From contig JBGSKV010000102.1 of NCBI GenBank assembly GCA_041740975.1, positions 1 through 48,872 on the forward strand: a DNA stretch of 48,872 nucleotides, read 5' to 3'. Below the pieces are notes generated by a model. That model did no database searches. It was not told where the DNA came from and worked only from the letters and a program-made list of their open reading frames with translations. Positions 42,783 to 48,872 of this stretch are shown piece by piece. The stretch is from JBGSKV01 sp041740975. GTDB taxonomy: Bacteria > Bdellovibrionota_B > Oligoflexia > Oligoflexales > JALZUQ01. Each line of letters opens with the position of its first letter. The stretch's first letter is position 1. Made by a program: the position numbers and the translations under genes.

Positions 42783-42821
42783 TTCAAGTCTAACTTTTTT
42801 GTATATTTGAACCTTCAAATC

Positions 42822-43787
42822 TTAGTTGAACGAACCAAGGTTTGTTTCCGTGCAGTTTTCAGGTGCAATCATCGAGGTTGCCGGAACGATCAGATTAGGG
42901 CCACCGGCTTTACTCCAAAAGAGTTGCAATGCAATTTCCGTTGGCGGACCCTGGTACCAATCAACCTTCAGCAAATGAACGCCTTTCGTCAGTTGCATCG
43001 GCGCGCCTGATGCCACAGCTGGGGCATGAATACCGTCGTTGTTTACAACCAAAACATTATTAATATAGACCTTGCTGCCGTCATCTGAAATGGTCGTGAA
43101 CTTATAGGTGTTGGTTTCGGGCACGATGAGAACTGCATAGAACTGTATGCCAAACCACTGAATCAAGCTCGGAACGCCTGGAAAACCACTTGTCCACTTG
43201 CGCGCCGGAACATTCAAAGTATTGGACTTAACGGTTCCAATCGAAGTCATCGCTGAAAAATTTGGTAACGCTGAAGAATTGACTGGTACTCTATACACTC
43301 TACCAATCATCCCCGCCCTAAAACCTGTGCAACTAAATCCTGATCCAATCAATAGACCAGATCCGTCCGCTTTAGGCATCAAGTCAGTGCCCGCGTTATC
43401 CGAGCCATTTTTGTAATCTGTACTTGGTGCACTGCTACCGCCAGGTGTTGGGTTCACAGTACCTGGATTGTTGGGATTATTCGGATCATTCGGGTTGCTT
43501 GGATTATATGGATTATTGGTGGTTGGATTTTTTGGCCATGTCGAGGAATCACCCGGATTGTAGGGAAGGTTTGTTTTGGGATCTTTTGGCCAAGTACTCG
43601 GATCATTTGGATTGTATGGCAAGTTAGTATATGGGTCTTTCGGCCAGGTGTCTTGATTCTTCGGATCAAACGCGCCGTTTTTTACAAGCTCCTGCGGCTT
43701 TAGACGTTGGATAGATGACGAGAACTCCGATTTCTTACAACCGGTTGCTACCGTGGCTAATACTGTGATGATCAGAATTGTTTTCAT
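42822..43787 (-). CDS. PA14-domain lipoprotein with tandem 18-residue repeats
   Basis: The 321-residue protein has a lipobox (ATGCKK, Cys 17). Residues 41-94 are three 18-residue repeats of the type NPNDPSTWPKDPKTNLPY, followed by a PNNPN-rich tail. The C-terminal part is a PA14 domain (about residues 165-315): QFYAVLIVPETNTYKFTTISDD, SKVYINNVLVVNND, GVHLLKVDWYQGPPTEIALQLFW. PA14 domains bind carbohydrates in many surface proteins. The repeat region is probably a wall or surface tether. It probably acts at the cell surface. Confidence 0.8.
   Translation of the reverse strand: MKTILIITVLATVATGCKKSEFSSSIQRLKPQELVKNGAFDPKNQDTWPKDPYTNLPYNPNDPSTWPKDPKTNLPYNPGDSSTWPKNPTTNNPYNPSNPNDPNNPNNPGTVNPTPGGSSAPSTDYKNGSDNAGTDLMPKADGSGLLIGSGFSCTGFRAGMIGRVYRVPVNSSALPNFSAMTSIGTVKSNTLNVPARKWTSGFPGVPSLIQWFGIQFYAVLIVPETNTYKFTTISDDGSKVYINNVLVVNNDGIHAPAVASGAPMQLTKGVHLLKVDWYQGPPTEIALQLFWSKAGGPNLIVPATSMIAPENCTETNLGSFN
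43506..43667 (-). repeat. Three 54-bp in-frame tandem repeats
   Basis: The repeat encodes residues 41-94 of the PA14 lipoprotein. The copies end in WPKDPYTNLPY, WPKDPKTNLPY and WPKNPTTNNPY. The in-frame 54-bp period means copy number can change without breaking the protein. Confidence 0.75.
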
Positions 43788-43956
43788 ACTGCCTCAAAGC
43801 TTATTCATAGACGATGAAAGTCCTACCCTTTACTTATCGGCGCGGATGGTAGGAAGCTCGAGAGAAAAGTAATACTTATGCAAAATCGAAAGCTTGAAGT
43901 CGCCATTTTGACTTCATTGCGACCTTAGATTGTATGTGTAGAAATTTAGACTCGGT

Positions 43957-44934
43957 CTAATAACCTTCGCATAATATACGACAGGTACAGACTTCTTTGT
44001 AGCCTGTGAAGTAACTGTCATTGCTACCGTAGCAAGTTTTACCTTGCTGCACGTAGTTGCCCCCACTAGCCTCACATCGGCCACCATGCTTGCGAGCGTG
44101 AGCCGTAGGTGTCGCCGACGAATCTTTCAAAATCCAACCTGCCGGACAGCTCACTACACATGTACCCAAGCCTAGGTGATTAGCGCCAGCGGTGCAGGAC
44201 TTCGTCGTCGTGCGTAGGTTAGGAAGCCCAAAGTTTCCACCTGAGTTAGACGAAGAATTCACAGTGACCGTAACCGAACAACTGCCGCTTCCAGAAGGTC
44301 CGCTAACGTTTGCCGTATAAGTTTGTGTACTGGGAGGCGCGACAAATTTTGAGCCGTTATTCTGCAGAGCCGAGCCATCGACAATAATACTGGTCGCATC
44401 GTTAGGAGCGACAATTTTTAGCGAAGATGAAGCACCGGCACTGACCACCGCCGGGTCCGCTGTCAGTGTGCAGTTCATAGTTGCTGGTGTTGTTGCGGGA
44501 GGAGGTCCAGGAGTACTACCAGGAGGAGATGTCGTATCTCCGACAACAGTTACGATGACTTTACAAGTAACTTGATCCCCCGATTTCAACCTACCCACAG
44601 CAAAATATTCTGTCGTTGATTGCGGATTGACCCCAACAGAACCAAGGGGCAATGGTACAGATTTATTGTCAACGGTAAGACTGGTGATGTCTTGCGACAA
44701 CGCTTGCGCGGTAATCAAGACACTACCACCAGGCGCGACTTGCGTAGGGCTCGCGGTGAGTTGGCATTTTTCGCCTGCGACCAAACCGTTTTCTTGGCCA
44801 GGTGTAAACGTAGCTCCACCTTGGCCGGCCATTTCTACTTGAATCCCTTGAGTCTTAGGACTGCAGTGAATAAGTTGAGCCGCAAAGATCGTGAATATAG
44901 ACACCTTCAACAACTGAGAGTTAATGGCGATCAT
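43957..44934 (-). CDS. Paralogue of the 8-cysteine lipoprotein
   Basis: The start at 44934 follows AGGAG; the signal (VSIFTIFAAQLIHC) has an imperfect lipobox with His before Cys. The layout matches the protein at 4412-5395: two Cys-bounded Ig-like repeats (GEKCQLTASP to VTCKVIVT; TMNCTLTADP to GSCSVTVTV), a linker, and the C-terminal module C-x11-C-x3-C-x23-C-x13-C-x14-C-x-C-x3-C (43969-44196), with shared HARKHGGRC and VCTC segments. The 14-bp overlap with the gene upstream suggests an operon. Confidence 0.8.
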   Translation of the reverse strand: MIAINSQLLKVSIFTIFAAQLIHCSPKTQGIQVEMAGQGGATFTPGQENGLVAGEKCQLTASPTQVAPGGSVLITAQALSQDITSLTVDNKSVPLPLGSVGVNPQSTTEYFAVGRLKSGDQVTCKVIVTVVGDTTSPPGSTPGPPPATTPATMNCTLTADPAVVSAGASSSLKIVAPNDATSIIVDGSALQNNGSKFVAPPSTQTYTANVSGPSGSGSCSVTVTVNSSSNSGGNFGLPNLRTTTKSCTAGANHLGLGTCVVSCPAGWILKDSSATPTAHARKHGGRCEASGGNYVQQGKTCYGSNDSYFTGYKEVCTCRILCEGY

Positions 44935-46396
44935 GAACGACTCCTGTAAGTTCAAAGGAATCAGACGCTTTAAAAAATATGTCATAGATATGACAACCCT
45001 TGTCGCCGCAATATTTTGGACCCCAAAATTTGGCGACAAATGGCGCTTGGTTGCTAAACATATTCTTTTCGATTGGTTTTGTTTCAAATCGGGTGGCGAT
45101 TCGCGAAACTTGCATCGAGGCTAAGCTTCGAAGTTCAGAGGCTTGTGAAACACCGTCCATGTTTTTGTCTTGCCAAATCAGCAAATGCTTAAAGATTTTA
45201 TCGTTAGCATCTACAAAACCATCACCATTCGAATCGTAGAGTTTTAGAGCTAAGAATCCATTGCCAAATCTGTTTAGTTTGTCAGAGACTTGCGTATATT
45301 GGCCGAACAACTCACCGCCATGATCAATGATACCGTTTTGGTTGCGGTCCAAAGCCAGAAATCCTGTATACGGGTAGATCCAACCAGTATGCTTTTTGCT
45401 ACCAGAACCATCGAGATCAAACTTTACAACTGAATGTTCTAACGGAAGCGAACGTAAAGGCCGCTGAGTCTGGCTAAAGTCGAGGACAAGTGGACTGGCA
45501 GCGTAGAACTGATGCGTACAGATAGGTCCAAATGGTACGCCATCACTAGTAGCCGCTTGACCGCTAAAGCGAACCGTCGCAAACGACCAATCTGAAGTCA
45601 CACCCAGAAGGGCAGCCATGGGAATGAGAGCGGCTCCTCCATCAGGAGTCTTTGCTAATTGACTCGAATCAAAGAGTCTGCGAGGCGTTGGTTTGGAGCC
45701 GCCACCTTCGAGTTTTGCTACGGTAACGACCCATCGTGGAGCCGTCCCCGTGATTTTAAGAATAAAGCCGACTGCACCTGACCTCAATAGGGTTCCTGGT
45801 AGTGCGCATTTCGAATCACCACCAACACCACATTCCTTTCCGTTGAAGGTCTGCGTCATGCGGACACATCCTTTCCCTGCACCTACGAGAACGGGGGTTT
45901 TGTTGGCGGCAATACCAATGGCAATACTCTTTACATTTGTATCGTCCGCAATGAAGGCAAGCTGACCTAAATCAGTATAACCTTCCGAAATAGGAATGAG
46001 TTCGTTAATGCGGGGATTCTGAAACAGACAAGGTTTCGCCGGTTGGATGATCGCAAGGCGCGTTTGATCTTCGGTTTCAACCGAAGCCACAACATATACC
46101 TTTTCGCCTTTTAATATTTTACATTCCGACTTTTTTCCATCGTTCATAATAAAAACAGTCGTATCTTCTTTGGCAATGGCTTGCTTGAACTCACCAGCCT
46201 GACTCAAAAAAGAAATAAAGGAACCTTCTTTGATGCCAAGGTTTGCCGGAAGGGCAGGTAGCTCGCCATAATCTGCACTGGTGAAAGACGAATCCGCAAA
46301 CTTGCCATAATCATTCAGATCAATCGTCGGCTTCTTGCAAGCAAAAACCGCGAAACACAGAAAAATAAATGAGGTTGATAATTTTGTATTACGCAA
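44921..46396 (-). CDS. Lipoprotein with calcium-loop motifs
   Basis: The start is a TTG after AGGGCG; the signal ends in a lipobox-like VFACKK (Cys about 20). The 491-residue protein has a long N-terminal domain with several Cys (SECKIL, KPCLFQ, GCVRMTQ, KECGVGG, SKCALP), then loops DRNQNGIIDHGGELFGQYT, DSNGDGFVDANDKIF and DKNMDGVSQASELRSLA of the dockerin/EF-hand type, typical of calcium-binding secreted proteins. The end (GPKYCGDKGCHIYDIFF) has a further Cys pair. It is the first gene of a probable operon with the 8-cysteine lipoprotein. Confidence 0.7.
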   Translation of the reverse strand: MRNTKLSTSFIFLCFAVFACKKPTIDLNDYGKFADSSFTSADYGELPALPANLGIKEGSFISFLSQAGEFKQAIAKEDTTVFIMNDGKKSECKILKGEKVYVVASVETEDQTRLAIIQPAKPCLFQNPRINELIPISEGYTDLGQLAFIADDTNVKSIAIGIAANKTPVLVGAGKGCVRMTQTFNGKECGVGGDSKCALPGTLLRSGAVGFILKITGTAPRWVVTVAKLEGGGSKPTPRRLFDSSQLAKTPDGGAALIPMAALLGVTSDWSFATVRFSGQAATSDGVPFGPICTHQFYAASPLVLDFSQTQRPLRSLPLEHSVVKFDLDGSGSKKHTGWIYPYTGFLALDRNQNGIIDHGGELFGQYTQVSDKLNRFGNGFLALKLYDSNGDGFVDANDKIFKHLLIWQDKNMDGVSQASELRSLASMQVSRIATRFETKPIEKNMFSNQAPFVAKFWGPKYCGDKGCHIYDIFFKASDSFELTGVVHDRH

Positions 46397-46708
46397 GTGC
46401 GACGCCCTGTAAATCTATAAAATTAGCGTTAATGACCTATTCCTTTATCGGTACGAACGTCGAAGAAATGTATAGTTGTCACAAAACTGCCATGAAAATC
46501 ATTGGTTAGGCTGGATGTTTAGGGGTTTACTATCAATGCATATTGGCAGAGGAAATTGCGAATGGCCTAGTTTTAGACCTAGACCTGTCCCCAGACTAGC
46601 AATAGCAAGCTTGGGCAAGGGCTCCACTTGAGATAGAGACAAATGACTTGAGTAAATGGAACTTCTGTCAGAATCAAAAAAGTCCTTTATAAATCTTATC
46701 CGCTAATT
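46397..46708. other. Intergenic region upstream of the 44921-46396 operon
   Basis: No coding frame is convincing here. The region is AT-rich and presumably holds the promoter for the minus-strand operon. Short repeated CCTAG-type words near 46563-46581 have no evident function. Confidence 0.35.
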
Positions 46709-47065
46709 TCAGCCAAAGATTGATTGGTCGAGCCAGGCAAAAAGGGCCCAGGAAACAACAAGGGAAATAAAAAGTGCGCATGAGCAACGTAGTGATTTTG
46801 TAAGAAAAAATTTACTGCCAAGAGAAAAAACCAAGAAAAGTTTCGATAAGTAAGATGCAAAAATGGAGGTTGCTAAAAGTGATCCTAAAGTAAAGGCTAG
46901 TATAGTCTGATCATCAAACAGCTGGATATTTGCAATAACTGAACCATGTATTTCAAATAAAGAAACAAGAAACGTAAGGATAAACAGGCCGTAATCACCA
47001 AAAAATATTTGCAAAACTTTTGACAATGCCAATTGGCTACCTTCGCCAAAGGGTCCATTTACAAT
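46709..47065 (-). pseudogene. C-terminal remnant of a DUF4010/MgtC-like membrane protein
   Basis: The frame reads from a TAA at 47066-47068 to a normal stop, giving about 118 residues without a good start codon (TTG at 47032). FGDYGLFILTFLVSLFEIHGSV and later LSKLFLVFSLGSKFF fit the C-terminal membrane part of the DUF4010 (COG3174) family, whose full members have about 400 residues. It is probably a truncated relic. Its 5' part overlaps the DUF1214-like remnant on the other strand, so the exact junction is unclear. Confidence 0.5.
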
Positions 47066-47159
47066 TTATATGCGTTTATATTGGCCAGACAAGGCTGCAC
47101 TAGATGGAAGCTGGAAAGCTCCACAAGTTGTTATGTCAAAGTCTACTAACTACAATTAG
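46995..47159 (+). pseudogene. C-terminal remnant of a DUF1254/DUF1214-like protein
   Basis: The frame after the TAA at 46992 encodes NANWLPSPKGPF, then MRLYWPDKAALDGSWKAPQV and a TAG. This pattern (NWLPxPxGPF, xRLYxP, LDGxWKPP) is the end of DUF1254/DUF1214 proteins, which are normally 300-480 residues long. Nothing further upstream in this frame continues the homology, so it is a relic. It meets the DUF4010-like remnant head to head. Confidence 0.55.
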
Positions 47160-47205
47160 AGTCGCATCGATGATGTCTTCTCGCCCTTCAAAAAAATGAT
47201 GAGAC

Positions 47206-47238
47206 GGGGTCGTTCAAAAGTTTTGAATGAGCGACCCC
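47206..47238 (-). terminator. Hairpin downstream of the 47311 gene
   Basis: GGGGTCG (47206-47212) pairs with CGACCCC (47232-47238), with an inner TTCAAAA/TTTTGAA stem. Read on the minus strand, a run of T (ATTTTTTT) begins about 10 bases later. It lies about 70 bp past the stop of the minus-strand gene. Confidence 0.45.
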
Positions 47239-47310
47239 CTCTCTTCCTGATATTGCAAAAAGCTAGTTAACGACTGGTTTTTTATTCCGGAATTCCTGTC
47301 TAGGTCGGAA

Positions 47311-48222
47311 TTATTCTTCGCTGGTCGCTCTGGACCAAGAAAACTCACGAAACTCGGGGCGGACTGACGGGTCGCGGGTATAAATCGCTTGAGTCCCTAG
47401 GTGCGAGACCGAACCGTCGCCGAAGAGGTCGTGGTACATCGTCGTGATTACATATTGTTCTTCTTGATCCCCGACCGACTCGCGGACTTCCTCAAAAAAG
47501 GCTTCGTGCTCAGTCATCCACAGCAAACGAGTCGGGCTGTCCGAGAACCCTAGGTGCGGCTTCTCTCCCGCAATGTTCTTGAAGTCTTCGCCATCGAAAT
47601 AGTAGACCATCCCGAGTAGGTATCCCCCCTCAGAGTCGCCACCGGAGACAAGGTAATTCCAGCCGAACCCGTTGCTGATCCAAGCGTATTGCTCAGCAGT
47701 TAAGATCGGCCAGCCCTCGACAAGACTCACAGGCGGTTGATGCAGAACAGTTTCACGCCAGTCGTGGTTCACAAGGGACTTGCCCCAGATGCCATACCAC
47801 CGGCCCGAGAACGCGTCGAAAAGTGAGGGGCTGAGTTTAATGGACCCATCTATTTGCGAGCGGAGTCGATCGTAGGACACGTCGAAGGAGTTGCAATCGT
47901 AATTTAATCCATCGGGTCGGGACGCTTCGTCTGACACGGCCGCCTGGAACTCTTGCAAATAGGCGGCGAGTACCTCGAGCGGCGCCTGCTCACCTGGCTG
48001 CTCTTGAAGATAAAGGCTGCGCAACCGCTCGCCTTCCTCTAATCCGCGTGCCTGCTCCCGCTTAGCTCGACTCCAGTCGTCCACCTCGGGCGGGAAAGTC
48101 GGAGCTTGATCGGCGGCCACGGTGGGAGATTGGTTCTCCTGCGCAAAAATTGATGGCGAGAAAAAAGCCGTTACGGCCGTAATAAGGATATATGTCGATA
48201 AATAGGTCGGCAATCGTTTCAT
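47311..48222 (-). CDS. GC-richer exported protein of unknown function
   Basis: The 303-residue protein has a signal peptide (YILITAVTAFFSPSIFAQ) and a Pro/Ala/Gln-rich start. The conserved-looking core SGRWYGIWGKSLVNHDW, GWNYLVSGGDSEGGYLLGMVYYFDG and HLGTQAIYTRDPSVRPEFREF suggests an enzyme or binding domain, but no family is recognised. Its GC content is clearly above that of its neighbours by eye, and it lies beside gene relics and an IS end, so acquisition from elsewhere is likely. Confidence 0.65.
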   Translation of the reverse strand: MKRLPTYLSTYILITAVTAFFSPSIFAQENQSPTVAADQAPTFPPEVDDWSRAKREQARGLEEGERLRSLYLQEQPGEQAPLEVLAAYLQEFQAAVSDEASRPDGLNYDCNSFDVSYDRLRSQIDGSIKLSPSLFDAFSGRWYGIWGKSLVNHDWRETVLHQPPVSLVEGWPILTAEQYAWISNGFGWNYLVSGGDSEGGYLLGMVYYFDGEDFKNIAGEKPHLGFSDSPTRLLWMTEHEAFFEEVRESVGDQEEQYVITTMYHDLFGDGSVSHLGTQAIYTRDPSVRPEFREFSWSRATSEE

Positions 48223-48733
48223 AATTACTTTCGGGGAAGTGCTGTTAAGCTCAGTTCTTAATTGTAAACGGGCAGCCTAGCGACCAATCCACTCCGCGCC
48301 GTCATACTGATGGGTTTAGCCCCAAAAAATGGACTTATCAAGCAGGATTCCGGGGACACCCGGAATAAAAATCCGACCAAACAAGATGCCACTATGAGAG
48401 GCTGAGAAATTGCAAGCGGGGTTTGGGAAGGCTAGCCATGAATTAAAGGAGAATTGTCACGAACACTTTTCACTATATTGAGAAATTTGTAGCCATTGCA
48501 ATTAAAGGACTTCAAGCTAACTTCCGAGTGGCATGCCCGCACTCAGCAAAGACCAGTGCATGCATGATTGTGAAATCAAATCCAGTAAATACATATGCAT
48601 TCGTAAATTCTAAATACAGCTTTGTGAATAGTTAATCATGAACGAATTCAAAATACTAAAATACATTGCAAAGGTAATGCCAAATGCGCCGTTCGATGTT
48701 TCAACTCCTGCGAAATCGTATTTGAGATTGCCT
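48223..48733. other. Gene-free region with a partial REP end
   Basis: About 510 bp without a coding frame of note. It contains a partial copy of the RAYT repeat, GGGGACACCCG at 48352-48362, and becomes AT-rich towards the IS end. It also holds the promoter for the gene at 48222. Confidence 0.4.
48352..48362. repeat. Partial copy of the RAYT inverted repeat
   Basis: GGGGACACCCG equals the first 11 bases of the RAYT left end at 29303. The other arm is not found nearby, so this is either a decayed copy or chance. Confidence 0.35.
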
Positions 48734-48872
48734 TGATCTTCCCAGGATTTTTCGGACACACAGTTAAGCAACTTTCGTAAGTTCCTCATACCGCACCGGG
48801 CTTACGTAGCCAAGCGTTGAATGACGGCGCTTACGGTTATAGTGGACTTCAATAAAATTAAAAACACTTCTT
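48734..48872 (-). mobile_element. End of an IS3-family insertion sequence (truncated by window)
   Basis: The terminal sequence TGATCTTCCCAGGA at 48734, followed by CGGACACACAGTTAAGC, matches the inverted-repeat style of IS3 group elements (TGATCTTACCCAG...GGACAC in IS3). It lies just beyond the stop of a transposase fragment. The other end is outside the window. Confidence 0.8.
48764..48872 (-). CDS. C terminus of an IS3-family transposase (OrfB), partial
   Basis: The minus-strand frame reads FNFIEVHYNRKRRHSTLGY, then SPVRYEELTKVA and a TAA. NRKRRHSTLGY is the hallmark end of the rve integrase core of IS3-family OrfB transposases, with the catalytic Glu normally found upstream (IEVHYN region). 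The 5' end is outside the window. Confidence 0.92.
   Translation of the reverse strand, partial: RSVFNFIEVHYNRKRRHSTLGYVSPVRYEELTKVA

Noticed and set aside
43424..43669. Overlapping frames across the PA14 lipoprotein repeats
   Set aside because: They are out-of-frame readings of the tandem repeat.
1..48872. CRISPR arrays, tRNA and rRNA genes, riboswitches
   Set aside because: None was seen by eye: there are no regularly spaced direct repeats with unique spacers and no conserved RNA motifs. A tRNA or CRISPR scan would settle this.

Overview
The window looks like the chromosome of a Gram-negative, AT-leaning (mid-40s % GC by eye) bacterium, most likely from the Bdellovibrionota/Oligoflexia branch. 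This is an inference from the mix: many small secreted proteins and lipoproteins of unknown family, a prepilin-like protein, an Omp85/TamB pair, outer-membrane barrels, UUG starts used often behind clear Shine-Dalgarno sites, and little conserved operon structure. No rRNA, tRNA, CRISPR array, phage or conjugation genes were seen.

Layout. 1-6.3 kb: tail of an unidentified gene, a prepilin-like protein, a DUF2254 membrane protein, a single-haem periplasmic protein and three lipoproteins, including one with an 8-cysteine C-terminal module and one with a GEVED domain. 6.3-9.8 kb: an ethylene-receptor-like hybrid histidine kinase with a ceramidase-fold membrane hydrolase just downstream, then a marR-DUF1398 operon with an overlapping promoter and operator. 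10-20 kb: an exported nitrilase-superfamily enzyme, two neighbouring secreted proteins sharing a C-terminal module, a divergent PEP carboxylase, secreted proteins of unknown function and a DUF4105 membrane protein. 20-33 kb: a TamA-TamB-like operon, an Abhydrolase_9 membrane protein, a YihY family protein, a REP-associated tyrosine transposase (RAYT) element with perfect 20-bp inverted ends, a DASS/SLC13 transporter with RCK_C domains and an M48 lipoprotein peptidase. 33-39 kb: a barrel-like exported protein whose signal peptide has no normal start codon, a MORN/Sel1-like protein, a nucleotidyltransferase/ribbon-helix-helix pair with a double palindrome at its start, an NmrA-like oxidoreductase and a gene broken at a run of eight T. 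39-46.4 kb: a second cluster of envelope proteins (FadL-like barrel, PA14 lipoprotein with 18-residue repeats, a paralogue of the 8-cysteine lipoprotein, a calcium-loop lipoprotein). 46.4-48.9 kb: a decaying region with two gene remnants meeting on opposite strands, a GC-richer exported protein, a partial REP end and the end of an IS3-family element running off the window.

How the parts relate. Most identifiable functions concern the cell envelope: outer-membrane assembly and transport (TamA/TamB-like, FadL-like), lipoproteins, envelope peptidase and lipid-modifying candidates (ceramidase fold). The best candidates for something new are the kinase-ceramidase operon and the two paralogous lipoproteins whose 8-cysteine module keeps identical cysteine spacing although the copies lie 39 kb apart. 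All functional statements rest on reading the translations by eye; no database search was run.
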